DNA from: Calocera cornea HHB12733
Taxonomy: Eukaryota; Basidiomycota; Dacrymycetes; Dacrymycetales; Dacrymycetaceae
NCBI GenBank assembly: GCA_001632435.1
Contig: KV423959.1
Coordinates: 140,183 to 204,182 of the forward strand
Reading direction: 5' to 3'
Length of the DNA: 64,000 bases
The notes beneath the pieces are model-generated. The model was given only the letters and a program-made list of their open reading frames with translations. It was not told where the DNA came from and did not search any database. Positions 42,572 through 54,765 of this stretch are shown here, one piece after another; the stretch's first letter is position 1, and every line of letters starts with the position of its first letter. The position numbers and the translations under genes were made by a program.

Positions 42572-43950
42572 ATGGATCAGGTAGGCTCTACTCAAACCCT
42601 CAGCCATCCCTTCCGGCTCAACCAGTCCTTCCTACCCTACTCTATGCAGGTTGGCTCATCCCCGGTACTCACCGCTCCCTTCCACTCACTCACCCACGCT
42701 ATGCAGCAAGACTACTCCCACCAACACCACATGCCCCCCTCTCTCCAGACGGGCAACCAGTCCTACGGGCGCGCCACCACCGCCTCCTCCAACGCGTCAA
42801 GCCTCGACTACTCCAACGCGTCCGGCGTGTCGCCCATGTCGGCCGCACCCCACTCTGCATCCTCCACAGGGTCCTTCCCGCCCACGCCGTCCATGTCCCC
42901 CTTTGGCTACCAGCAAGGGTCCATGGGCGTGTCCTTGAACGGCCACTCCCAGCACTCCTCCTCCCTCTACACCCCGCCATCCAGCGCAGGCGGTTACAAC
43001 AGCTACAAGTCTCTCCCCAGCGGATACGGCCGCGCGCCCACCACCTCCAGCATGGGCGGAGACGATACCGGCGTCAACCTGAGACGCCCCGAGACACAGT
43101 CCCGCTATCCCCTCACCCCGTCGCACATCGGCATCCCGCCCATCGCGACCCTGCCTAGCGACGAGCACAGCGGTGCCAACTCGAGCCCCGCATCGACAGA
43201 TTTTAGCGCCAGCCCCCGCTTTGGCGAACCCGTCGAGACGAAACCCGTTATCAACGCGCAGGAGGAGCAGGCCGGTGATTGTACTGCCTTCATCAGCAAG
43301 CTTTACCAGTACGTCGTAGCATCCTTTCCCGAAAACCTGCATAGATGCTAACAATATCCCGCCAGCCTCCTCTCCCGCCCCGAGTATGGTCGTTTCCTGC
43401 GCTGGAACGAGGCTGGGGACGCGTTCATCCTCATGAACTCGGCCGAGTTTGCTCAGTTTGTCCTCCCACGTTTCTTCCGCCATAGGTGAGTGTGCACGCG
43501 CGAGGGTCCACTGCCTCCGCTGACAAAAGTCCCCATGACAGCAATGTTTCGTCCTTTGTTCGTCAAATCAACCTTTATGGCTTTCAACGCGTCTCCACCA
43601 TCTGCATCCTCGAGTTTGCAGACATCAACTCGGGAGACCCGACCCAGGGAACCGATGCGGTGCAGGCGTCCGGCTTCACCCACCCCTATTTCCGGCGCGG
43701 ACGCCGCGACTTGTTGAAGAACCTCAAGCCGCGCAGCGCGCGCCGCTCCAAGAAGGCTGCGGCGGCTGCCGGGACAAGCGGCCAGAATGGGCAGGGGGCA
43801 AAGAAGGAGAACGATGCCGTTCCCCTCTCGGAAGCGAAGGGCCGGGGTCGCGGTCGTGCCTCCAACGTGCCTCCCACGCCCACCAACATGTCGGCAACAC
43901 CCCTGTCAGCTGGCGGTATGAACGGAATGTCCGTCTCGAATCAGTCCTAG
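42572..43950 (+). CDS. HSF-type DNA-binding transcription factor, compact form
   Basis: Three exons (42572-43308, 43366-43485, 43542-43950) give about 421 aa. The first 235 residues are Ser/Pro/Gln/His-rich and disordered. The heat-shock-factor winged helix starts at DCTAFISKLY and continues RFLRWNEAGDAFILMNSAEFAQFVLPRFFRH, then SNVSSFVRQINLYGFQRV, the recognition helix, and FTHPYFRRGRRDLL. A 25-residue insertion sits in the wing. After the domain comes a basic patch (RSARRSKKA) and a Gly/Ser tail. There is no coiled-coil HR-A/B trimerisation region, so it is not a classic Hsf1 and lacks the receiver domain of Skn7. Targets are unknown. Confidence 0.88.
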
Positions 43951-46234
43951 ATCTAACGTGCGACATGCTGTTTCGATAACAATCTCTCCCCGTCTCTCTG
44001 TCCGACTTTCATCTCCTTGGTTTCCTCCAAAGGTGTATCGTTTTACAAATTCTCAGTGATCTCCCGACGTTTCAACTTACATTCCCACATTCCAACATAC
44101 CACTGCTGCGGGCATGGGCGCACTGTGCGGGCTGCCTCTAATCAAAAAGCCTGCGATCCGTGGTTTTTCCCTGTTTACCTTTTCCTTTCTCGTTTATGTC
44201 TCCGAGATTTCGATTTAGTCTCCCCGTGTATTACCCGATGATAGCCTTCCCGCTTGTTTGTTTTTGTGCACGATGGTCACATAACAGTAGTGGAGAAGAT
44301 GGCGAGGCACATGGCGTCGATGGACACTGTAGGTTCTCATGCCCAATCAATGCCCGTTTGACCCGATATGGCGTATTTGGCCCTTCGACCTTCTGTCTTC
44401 GCAGCATCGTCCCACCGTTCGTGTGCGTCTGCCGTGCATCATCAATGGTCAGCGGGTCCGCAAGTGGCCCTGTGCGCCTTTACGCTGAGGCTGCTGCGCG
44501 CTCGACGGCCGTCGACCTCCGCGGCAAAAGGCTTCAGGCTGGGCGCGGAAATGCAGGGAGCGACATGGCACCACCCCCCCGAAGGCGAAGCGGGCTGCCG
44601 GCGTGGGCGGAGCACGCCCCAACGAGCCGCTGCACTGCGCGATTTTGGCGGAGCTTGCGATTTCGCAACGGCGCGGTCTGAGTGGTACGGCGCAGGAACG
44701 GCTTTTGGAAGGTACGGCGACCGGCCGCTCGTGCTCGTGCTCGTGCAGGTGGTGCTAGCGCGTCACGCCTGCCTTCGCGGGACAAGGCATAACACGCTAC
44801 GCGAAGCGGGCGTGCGAGCCTATCTCCATACGTTCCGACCCCTTCCCCTTCGACCCCCGCCCTTCACGCTCTCTAGACCGCCCCTGCCAGCCGCTGGGCC
44901 GTCCACTTCTACTGCGGCTACTGTATCATAGGTTGGGGACTTCCCGCCAGTGACAGCTGGACTCTGGCGAGAGTTATCGGTACGCGCGGGGGGCCAGCGC
45001 GGGGTGTGAACGCGCGTCCCTCCAACAGAGCTGAACAAGCTTTCGCGTCCCCCTCCTGCCAGCGCAAGTTAGGGGCGGGAGAACTCCCCCACTGACGCTG
45101 CTCCAGTCACACACCTCCCCCAGCCCGCACGCAGCGGAGCGAGAGAAGGCACGGGCGAATCATCGCTCCGCCATTATTTGGAGTAAGCCCAGCTCCCCCG
45201 CGGTGTTGTCGCGAATTCCCACGATGGAGGCCGGCCTCCTGCGCATCGCCGGGGCGTGTGGTTCCCGCGGCCTCGCTGGCCAGGGACGGGGTGTGCGCGC
45301 CCCCAACCGTGCGAAGCCTGGTCTACCTCCTTTGTGTTGGGCTTCCGCGACACCGGCGCGCTCGGCGTTTTCTCCGGTCTTCGTGCAACGCGGGCAGGAT
45401 GTAACGCGGCTAAACGGCTAAAGACTCCCTCGGGCAAGGACTGAATGGGTCAGGGTTCGTTGCTGGCACAGATGATGCAGATTGTCTTCCGCCGTCCCTG
45501 TGCTGTTGTGACCCGATCGCCTTCTCCGCTTCCGACCCTGAGGGGGTCCGTCCCGTGAGCCGACGAGCGCAGAAGCAAGCGTCATTACCGACCTGGAACG
45601 TTTGGAAGACGCGGTGTGAACGGTCGCCCGATATGCCCAAATCTAGATAAAGTTGGTCCATCCAACACCCGATGCCAAAACGCCTATCCCGCGGATCCGG
45701 GCCCCAACACGCGCCTCGCGTGGTTCCGCGTTTCCAGGACTCCCGTCTGCTTCTGTCACCCGGGTTTCCACACCCGACTAACGACATCGGCGATCCCGAC
45801 GCTTCTTACCCCTTGCCACTTTGGACAAGTTCGGAATACACGCCGGCGGTACCATCACTCCGCTTATGCGACGATCAGCCGGCATCAATCACTTCCCGGA
45901 CGGAGCTCTGCCCGCATTCCACAGTGTTGGGACCATCATTGTCGTTCTGTAACATGGTTCCATTTCTTTTGTGCATTTTGGTCACCGGATGCTCTGAAAC
46001 AACCGAATGGGCTGCGTTCGAACAGCGTTGGAGCGGCGGTCACACGGAGCTTATAAACAATGGAGCGACTATGGCTTGGTCATGCGTTCACAGCATTGCA
46101 CGAAGTTGGGAATTATGTAAGCCTGCGATTGGCATGATCAGTCCGGTCTTCTTGATGGATCGAACCCGCGATAGATCTTACCGTTGTTCTGTGCCTCCGC
46201 CCTCCGCCGCCCGCTGGAGAACAGAACAATCCGT
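43951..46234. other. Gene-poor region of 2.3 kb
   Basis: The longest gene-free interval in the window. Frames up to 197 aa exist on both strands but have odd compositions, no splice support and no family likeness. The first 300 bp are T-rich and may be the 3' UTR of the HSF gene. The rest is GC-rich up to about 45600 and then more balanced. No repeat, tRNA or transposon end was recognised. Confidence 0.5.
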
Positions 46235-49200
46235 TCAGTCCTCGGAGACGTCGCCGTACTCATAGATGCCGAGTCGCTCTCGCCTTGCTTCCTCCGTTGC
46301 ACCGGTCAATGCCTTGCCGAGCGCTGGGTTAGATGCAAGGTATCTGCAAGTTTTGTCCACCTGCGCGAGCCCTTCTCGAATAAGGTCCACGTTGATACAC
46401 GCTGCCGGATCCGTCAAAGATGCCGAGCTGGGATCGATCAGTCGCAGGTGTAACAAGGGCCCTTCGCGATGGTCGGTAATGGCAATGAGCTTGCGTCCCT
46501 ATGCCACGATCGGTATTGGTGAGCCTGTGCATCACGGCGGAAGCCGGCGGAACATACCTCGCACAAACTGTGGAAACGCTGCAACGCTTCCTCCCCATAT
46601 TCACTCTCTGATCCCACAAGTTTCACGAAGCTTGACAACACCCGATCAATTTATTAGACTTGGTGTTCTGACCGACCTGACCGTACCTTAAGCGCGCGTC
46701 CATGGCCTGTGCGGGCAGTGCCTTGAACTTCGCATCCAACGGGCGTATCTGTGAGAATGCGACGGTATCCTGGTTGCCGTAATCGCTGGAAATAACATAA
46801 GCATCTGAGACTCAATCACTTGCGCCCGGCGTACATGAACGTAATCTCGGCCTCCTTCTTGACCGGCGATGACCGAACGACCTTCGCACGATACCTGTTG
46901 GAGGTCAATCATCCATAGAGACCACACATAAAGAGTTTACCTACCATTGTCCATCAGCGCTGAACTTCGCGGAGACGAGATCTCCCTTCTTTGGTACAAA
47001 TCCGGGTGCGGAGCTCGCGGTCCGGTTGTGGATTGCAAAGTCGCTCATCAGCTTCTCGAGAGCCGCTATACCTGAGACTCGTGTGAGATGAAGACTACAT
47101 TCGGGTTAAATTAAGCTTACCGCCGTCCTTCAGAATTTGGACAGAGAATGCAGCTCCGGTCGGCCCACTCCGAATATCGGATACCATGACGTCGAGGTAT
47201 TCCGGTGTATGGGGTGTGGCGTCGCCGTTCGTCTCACCCTTTACCTCAGGTTCGACAGGGGCATCGTCGGTGTGGTTAGCCCAGAGCTAGGAACAGAATT
47301 AACGAGAATCATACAGGGCACGCGGGAGCCTCACATTTTTCTTGTCCTTCTTGGCTGCTGCCTGTAGCAAATGTGTCAACCCATATACTTCAATACGAGT
47401 TGCCCAAGTGTCTTACCTCGGCGTCGTACAATTGCTGGGACCAAGAGAGACCCTCAGCGGAGTAGGCATGGACGGATGCCAACCCCTCGGCTACTAGCGA
47501 TAAGGCGGCGTTCTCGGTCTTGTTCACCCACATGGTCCCGATAAAGCCGCCCGACTTGTCCACATTGTCGAACTCCACCTCGACATCCCTCTGCATGAAA
47601 CGACGGTTGGCGAACTCCAATGCCTCCGGTCCACAAGGCTCGCTCGTCTCAGACTGGTTCCTCGCTGTCCGAGGAGCACGGATGCCCGCGAGGACAAGCG
47701 TGAGCGTCTGATTGTCCTTGGGAAGGTAAAGTCTAAAATCGGATGCTTGTCATTAACAGTGCCAATGCGACGTGGTGCAAGATGCCATACTTGAATCGGG
47801 AACCGGCCGCAACGTATTCAACAACCGCAGGTACGCGCCCGGAACGCTTGAAAGAGGAAAGAAACTGTACCGCTTTCGCGTGCGTCTGTAATTATCAGCG
47901 GCCGTAGGTTTTCACAGTGAAATAAGCGACTTACTTCTGACGCATTTCCAATCCGAGCTGGGGTTACCTCCTTGGTGGAGTGCAAACCCCTGGCTGCAGC
48001 AACCGCACTGAGCCGAATGTCAACGACCGGAAATGGTAGTAGCTGGGAAGGAACATACGCCTGTTCAGCGGCCATAAACTTGTCATAGTCCGGCGAGCGG
48101 TTCTCGTCATCGCGACGGTGCCGCATCGCGGTCGCGAAGCCCTTTTCGATGAGCTGTTCTGCAACGTTCCTGAAGCGGGTGGTCAGCAGCGGCGCACGCG
48201 CGGAGCAAAACAGCGTACGCGTTGCCTCCTCCCACTCGAACAGTGGCACAGTCACGCTCATCGTACTCGCCCTCCGGGGGCCGGATGTAGTCAACATGCA
48301 CCTTGACGTGCTTGCCAATGAGCTTCTTCCGTAGGAACTGCACCACATCCTGTCAGTCCCCCGACTATGGGTACGGACACTGCAGCTCACCTCCCGAGCC
48401 TCATTCGCCCAGTGCGCCTGCTTCGGGTCGTTCGCCCTCGCAGCCCGGACCGAGCTCAGCTGCACCCGGCGCTCCTTGTTCGTGCCTTTCTCGACTACGG
48501 AGACCTGGTCGCCAGTCCAGACGCGGATGACTTGGCCCTCGAACGTGCGGCTGTCGTTGCGAGCGGGCGGGCCGCCAGCAGTGGTGGACGAAGCGGCGGG
48601 CGCACTGGACTTGTAAACACCTAGGTGCTGCTGCTTGGCCGTTCTGCGCGGTTTTCAGTCTGATGGAAGCTGCGCTTAATGGGAGGGAGACTCACGCTTC
48701 GGCCGCGCGCAGGCGCTCCATTATACCCAACGAGGAGAGCATCCCCGCGTGCCATCCGACTACATATGCGAAACCGGCCTGTACGAGGAACTCGGCGATG
48801 TTACCCACGGGGTGAATAACCACGCCGATGAAGTACGATGGCGGTGCGGGCGCGGAGGTTGCGTTCAGCGGTGTCGCTGCCGGCGCAGGGAGGGAGAGGA
48901 GCGTCGTCTTTATGTGCCGCTGGAGCAGGCGGGACTCGCTGAAGAAGCGAGCTTCATTGCCGAACTCCTCTCCGGCTTCGCCTTCCTTCGGGCTCGAGCG
49001 GGGGCAGCGGATACCAGCGATGGAGATGTTGATGAACTGGTGCTGATCATCGGCGAGGAGGAGGCGTAGGCGCAGGTGGTCGCCATCCCGCACTTGCTCG
49101 ACAAGCGCTGGAAAGGATTTCAGATACTTCCGCATACACAGTTTGAAATAGAGCATACAGTCAATCTGCTTGCCCTTCCATTCACCCAAGAATGCGAAGG

Positions 49201-49956
49201 GGTCCGTAGGCATGGCATAGTTGACGGTGCGTTCCTGTGCAAACTTAGAAGCAGTTCACCAGCAGTAGACGCCGTGCGCACCTTCGGGCCCTCGGGGTTC
49301 CACAGACCCTTGCCCTCCTCCTTCGCCTTTGCCTCAAGCGCCTTCCTCTTCGCATCCTCCTCGTTCTCGTCCCGTTTCCCCTCCTTGACCTTCGCCCACC
49401 CATTCTTCAGGATCTCGCTCGCGAGATCCGCCCCGCCCACCATGGCAGTTCCGATGTCGCGTTGGCCGCCGTCGTTGCTGGGTCCGAGGGCGTGCGAGAT
49501 GTTGAAGTGGATCTGCTTGCCGACGGCGAGGGCGCGCAGGTACTCGCGCGATTCGTAGGCCCAGGGCTGCACGTAAACCATTAGTACGAAATACCAGAGG
49601 CATCGGAGATGTACTGACTTCATCTTCCCTGGTAGCACTACCTATGCGGGGTGCGGTGATCTCGGCAAGATGCAAAATGCTGTAGCATATACTCAGCACT
49701 TTCCCGTCTGAAACAGTTGAGCCACACGGACCGTTCCTTTGGCGGTTGGCCGTTCGGTCCAGGAGGTCCGCGAAGCACAAGTGTGTCGCCGGAGGCGACA
49801 GCTGCGAAAACAAAAAGCGTCAGGGTCACCCCGCACTTGAGCCAAGCACGAAAACAGGCAAACATTTGACGATCTGGCGCGCGAAAAAAGGTCAGTTCCG
49901 GTCCTCCCACGCACATTGATGGCGGAGAGAAGGGTGCTTACGGCAGACATAGACAT
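46235..49956 (-). CDS. Tudor staphylococcal nuclease (SND1/Tudor-SN)
   Basis: RNA-binding nuclease-like scaffold acting in RNA decay and stress granules. Nineteen exons close in frame to about 920 aa: 49956-49942, 49873-49864, 49801-49732, 49679-49619, 49566-49282, 49234-48696, 48643-48391, 48337-48219, 48169-48059, 48007-47935, 47885-47791, 47732-47417, 47361-47335, 47286-47121, 47071-46945, 46894-46835, 46785-46687, 46630-46558, 46498-46235. Four SNase-like repeats are visible, beginning [47 protein letters not shown] and [18 protein letters not shown] Tudor domain follows ([39 protein letters not shown]). Exon 2 is 10 nt and exon 13 is 27 nt. The aromatic cage residues W, Y, F and Y of the Tudor fold are present. 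Confidence 0.94.
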
Positions 49957-50207
49957 TTTGGGTAAAAATCAAGAATGCAGGTGCTCGATATGTACGGTAT
50001 TGTGAGGAGTGCGAGGCAGTGATACTGGAGACCTTTTGGTCTGGGTTGGACGGTTGGACGAGGGTCGCACGACCCGATCAGCCGAGCACAACGTGGACAC
50101 CCGATCCCTGAATGAATGACGTTATCCCTCCGCCCCCGCCTTGCCACCCGCATTCCACACGCGTCTTCGCGTCTTTGACGCGCTCTGCTCGCAATTCGGA
50201 CATAGAC
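49957..50207. promoter_or_regulatory. Short divergent promoter Tudor-SN / PC4
   Basis: About 250 bp between the starts of two oppositely directed RNA/transcription genes; a shared bidirectional promoter is likely. The PC4 frame stays open upstream to an ATG at 50112. Confidence 0.5.
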
Positions 50208-50801
50208 ATGGCGAACCAGAAGAGGAAACTGTCAAGAGCTGTGATTGATGAGGAGGAAGAAGAGGAGCCGTTGTTTGAGGACGACGAGGATGAAGAGGAC
50301 GCGCCGCCCGTGAAGGTACTGTAGAGACGCGTCCAACTCCCGCGACTGCCTCCAAATTTAAGATTTGAATACCAGCGTCCAAAGAAAGAAGCAAAAAGAA
50401 AAGCACCAGAGCCCACTGAGGGGGATGGCACTGTCCAGATGAACCAAGGTGACGCGATACATCTACTTACACGCGTATACTTAAAACCAAACAAGATGGA
50501 GAGAAATACGTTGCTCTGGGCAAGAACAGACGCGTTACTGTCCGCAAGTTCCAAGGCAAGCCTCTGGTTGATATCCGAGAGGTCAGTGTCTTCACGTCAT
50601 TTGAGTGTTGCAGGTATGCTCATGGTATGTAGTACTACGTGGACAAGGACGAGAAGCAAAAGCCCGGCAAGAAAGGCATCTCGCTATCACCCGAGCAGGT
50701 CCGTATTAGCCCCAAAGTTATTGTCTGCATCTGACTCTCCAAAGTGGAAAGCTCTGAAACAGTGCCTGCCCGCAATCGACGACGCCTTGGCAGCCTTATG
50801 A
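50208..50801 (+). CDS. Transcriptional coactivator p15/PC4 (Sub1)
   Basis: Single-stranded-DNA-binding coactivator that works with TFIIB and RNA polymerase II. Five exons (50208-50315, 50376-50448, 50496-50581, 50633-50698, 50745-50801) give about 129 aa. A basic start (MANQKRKLSR) is followed by an acidic block (EEEEEEPLFEDDEDEED), a KRPKKEAKRK patch, then the PC4 domain: [51 protein letters not shown] shown here in its order of strands ([32 protein letters not shown]). The last helix is LPAIDDALAAL. An alternative start at 50112 would add 32 residues of poor quality. Length and domain match fungal Sub1. Confidence 0.93.
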
Positions 50802-50874
50802 CGGAGCCATCCTTCCCATTATACTATATAATACACTGATTTGCGATACCGTAATCTCGGCCACCTATTCGCCA

Positions 50875-52445
50875 CTAAAGCTTCGCCCGCTCAGGCACCT
50901 CCTTAACGCGTACCACCGCCTTACCCCACGTCTTCCGGCTCTCGAGGTCCTGTAGCGCCCCAGGCACAGAGTCAAGTCCACTAGGAGGAGGTTCATTAGC
51001 TAGGGAACGAGAGAAGAAAGATAGGTCGCACCTGTACACCGGATCATACACCGCCGGCTTGAGCTTTCCGCTCTCAAAGAGACTGTGCCGGGCGTCAGCT
51101 CTCAGCTCATGCACTTACAAAACAAGACCATACTCGAACAGACCCTTCCAAACTTCCGGGATGTGTTGAGGCTCATTTTCTGCAGGCCCGTCAGGAAGAG
51201 ATGAGCGAGGCGTGTGACTGACCTACTCGCATATGCGCCCCAATGCACCCCGACGATTGATATGTTCTTCAGCAGAATCAGGTTCGAGGGTAGTTGTTCG
51301 ATCGTCCCTCCCGCAAACCTGGCCATGATACATAAGTATCAATTAGAGGGGTGATATGCATTATTGCTCACCCAACCACCACCGCACGACCCTTCCAGGC
51401 AATACACTTCAAAGAGTCCTTGATCAGACCGACCGGGTCATATATGACATCTGATCCAAAGATGAGTAGTTATCACAGTAACCGAGCCAACTGTGCTCAC
51501 CTACGCCCTTCCCTCCAGTTATTCGGAGAACCTCCTTCTGCCAACCTGGCTTGGAATAATCAAGCGCCTCGTCGGCACCGCCGACTTTCTTGCATATCTC
51601 CAGTTTCGCATGTGAGCCGGCGGTTGCAATGACTTTGGCGCCCAATGCTGCAACGTTGTCAGTATCACAACGCAGGATTGCGATTGGCTGTACTCACACT
51701 TGGCAATCTGCACTGCGGAAAGGCCGACTCCACCCGCACCCGCATGCACCAGAACCCAGTCGCCTTGCACCCGATTAGGCCAGATACTCGGGAGCCGCAG
51801 TTGAATACTCACCCGCCTTCGTTTCTCCTCGAGAGACGATGCCCTCGTACGAAGTCGGATACGTGATAGACAGCCCGGCCGCTTGTTCGAACGCCATCCC
51901 CTTGGGGATGGGGTAGATCATCCGATAGTCACAAGCAATTCGCTCTCCAAAAGCTCCCTGCGCATATCCGAACACTTTGTCGCCAGGCTTGAAGGCGCAG
52001 CCTTTGGGAATGGGTGACTTGGGACTGATCGTGCCGGACAACTGGGCGGTGGTGAGATGGGACGGAACAGCAGGATACGTTCTCGGACTCACCTCCGCCC
52101 CGAGAACATATGGGAACGGTGGCTGGTCTGCGCACAATGTTAAGGATAGTGATTTGAGAACAGAAAGTAGATGCGCACTCTGGTATTTGCCCTGGGATTG
52201 CAATATATCGAAAAAGTTCAGTGCGCTGATGAGGGACCCCCTTAGTCCATGGGTCGCGGAGCGCCTCTCAAGAGACTCACGCGACCTCAACATCCACCAG
52301 AACATCGTTCTTCCCCAGAGTCGGCTCAGGCGCATCTTTCGATCTATGTACTGAATGAGCATGCTTGGATTGTAGAGGGCGAAGCCGCAGCTCACACTGT
52401 CCGCTTGGATGGGTGCATATACTCTTTGACGACGATGCCGCGCAT
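50875..52445 (-). CDS. NADPH:quinone oxidoreductase-like (zinc-free MDR family)
   Basis: Medium-chain reductase of the zeta-crystallin group, likely reducing quinones or enals with NADPH. Twelve short exons (52445-52396, 52343-52281, 52225-52179, 52127-52093, 52041-51813, 51763-51698, 51647-51501, 51450-51372, 51318-51227, 51179-51119, 51082-51032, 50980-50875) give about 341 aa. Visible are the start RGIVVKEYMHP, ALNFFDILQSQGKYQ, PPFPYVLGAE, GAFGERIACD, the Rossmann motif VLVHAGAGGVGLSAVQIAK, LGAKVIATAGSHAKLE, ALDYSKPGWQKEVLRITGGKGVDVIYDPVG and FAGGTIEQLPSNLILLKNISIVGVHWG. The zinc-binding Cys residues of alcohol dehydrogenases are absent. Mean exon length is under 90 nt, very intron-dense. 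Confidence 0.93.
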
Positions 52446-52762
52446 TTTCGAAATATCCTGAAGAGATTGCAAAGGGAAGGTGCGATAGGACGCAGAAAGG
52501 ACTCAGACAGCCGAATATAAGTCAAAGGCCAAAGTTGATCAGACGCCTGCTGTCGGCCAGCGACTTGGGTGTATGACCTGCGGCGGGACTCAAATGCGGG
52601 GATCGTTTCAAGTGGACGCGGGGTTTCAGGGTTCGGCACCGGTTATCGCCGGTTACACATAGAATTGGTGTGGCTCTCCCGATGGTTCAACTTATAATTC
52701 AAACGATGCTGTATTTCATTACAAGTCGTGACTAATGCTAGAAAGCCTATTCTATTCGGTGC
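52446..52762. other. Intergenic region between two minus-strand genes
   Basis: About 315 bp holding the promoter of the quinone oxidoreductase gene and the 3' end of the MBL gene. Nothing else is recognised. Confidence 0.5.
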
Positions 52763-54140
52763 CTATTCCGTGTCAGAGGGATAGGACGACTCCGGCAGGT
52801 CATTCTCCGCGTCGTCCTCCCCGTTGATGTCAATCTTCACACCCGTGCCCGCCGGGACGATCACGTCGCCGAGCGCCTCACGGAGCGCGACTTTGGCAGT
52901 GAAGCCCGTGCAGTGCAGAGGAAGGATGTATGTGGGCGTGGGTTTGAGCTGCTTCGACATAAAGTTGACTGTCGGCTTCACGCGATGCGCCAACTCCGGA
53001 GATGCCAGGTGGAAGCCACCCAGGACCTAGCCGACCGTGAAGAACAGCTGCAGGAAGGGTCGAGATGGCATGCTTACCATATAGATCGGTCGCTTGAACC
53101 TCTGCACGGCATCTTTCAGGACATTTACAATGCCGGCATGCGAGCAAGAACTGATCACAATCAAACCCTTACCCTTGACGTTGATGACGGCGTATCGCTC
53201 GTCCAAAATCAGCTGAGCGAGAGTCAGCGGGAGGACGAGGACTTCTAAATAGGGATACGCACCTCATCCGGCTGCCAATCCCCTTCCCCACTCCGCTCCT
53301 CATACCACGTCACAGCGCCCAACAACCCTTCCTCATAGCTCGTAACCCTCGGTATCTCCCCGCTAATCCACACCGTCTTTCCAGCAATTGTATGCGCCTC
53401 TGCATGCGTCTCCACCTTCCCTCCAACAAACTCGATCTCCTCGAAAGTCGGGTCCTCCGGGAGGCGGCCGATGATGGTCCCATTCGGGGCAATGCCACGG
53501 GCGAACGGCCGATCAGGATGCAGGTCGACGATGATCGGCTCCTTCTTCCCTTGCTTCGTAGCTTGCTTAAGCGCGGCGACGATGCCGCCGGAGTGATCTC
53601 GGTGCCAGTGGGATAGGACGATGCGCTCGACTTTGGACATGTCCACGCCTAGTGAGGCGAGGTTGCGTTCGATCGTGAGCGATTCAGGACCTAGGAGGGT
53701 TCAGAAGAATAGGCTGGTCGCATGGATAGCGGCTGACCAGTGTCGAACAAGGTGTAGTGGGTTTCATTCCAGCAGCGAGTGGTCTAATATGCCATCAGTC
53801 GCATTCCTAACGAGTAGGATGAAGGTAATTACAATGAGAACCGAAAGGCCGTGGGCACCTGGAGATGAAGTCAGGAGCCGCGGCTTCGGGAAGACAATCT
53901 AACTTGCCGCAGCAGTACTTGTCCAGATCTACGAACGGCGCGCCCGTCTTGATGTCCACCCTCGGATGCTCTTGTAAATGTGTCGCCAACTCGCTCGTGA
54001 ACCCCGCGGGGAACTTTGTCATCCTACGAATAGTTCAGCCATTGCAACTGCGGGAAGGACTGCATGCGTGCAGACCATTCTATTGAATTGTCCACGATAA
54101 CCTGAAGCGAGCAAGAGTCGACGATCCTGAGATTAGGCAT
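52763..54140 (-). CDS. Metallo-beta-lactamase-fold hydrolase
   Basis: Seven exons (54140-54076, 54023-53908, 53858-53833, 53783-53738, 53690-53263, 53212-53078, 53026-52763) give about 359 aa. The metal-binding motif is LSHWHRDHSGG, with further ligands in SSCSHAGIVN and LGGFHLA, and near the C-terminus LPLHCTGF. The start VIVDNSIEWMTKFPAGF and YCCGAHGLSVLI, TLFDTGPES are typical of the fungal and archaeal group annotated by likeness to the RFA-P synthase family. The true substrate of the fungal proteins is not known. Intron 2 (53907-53859) has a GCAAGT donor; only this choice yields YCCGAHG. Exon 3 is just 26 nt. Confidence 0.9.
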
Positions 54141-54765
54141 GGCGGGCGGAATGTAGCGAGATTACTGGAGATTCCGAGATGTCCCAGTATGGCAACCGAG
54201 GCGAGCAAGAGCGATTGTCGAGTTGAGATGTCAGATCTGGGGCATTAGACCGGGGCGTATATGTATGTACAGAGGTGTGCGGCGAATGGAGAAGATTATG
54301 TGTGACGAAGTGTTTCCTGATCCTACAAGATCATTCCTTTTGGAAGAGATAGCGGACCGAGCTGTGGGCTGACCGTCGGCCGCTTCGCCTTTCCAGCAGA
54401 CAGGTACCCCGGACTGGCCCGCCGCCCGCCTGCCCTGCCGCTACTGTACAGGCCCGCCGAAGGGGGCCACACCCTTCGACCGTGTGCTCGAGGTCATTAC
54501 GTAATGCTCTGCTAACGAAAGACATACGGCGCCAGCGGACGGAGGCTCTTCTCCGTCGTGTCGGCACTCGGGCGGCATCTCGGTCCAATCGCCCACTCAC
54601 CATTTCTCCGCCACCGCCCACTCCTCTCCATCAGGGTCCTCGTGGCACTTGCCCATCCACTCCCAATCAGCCTCTTGCAGTGAGTGCATCGACCCGTCCT
54701 GCATGTCGACATATAAAGGTTGACCCACGCTGTCAGGTGCATAAACGGTCGGAGGGCGCGCGCTG
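54141..54765. other. Divergent intergenic region (MBL protein / BAG protein)
   Basis: About 620 bp. It contains part of a minus-strand frame that starts at 54785 inside the BAG gene (listed separately). Otherwise no gene was recognised. Confidence 0.4.
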
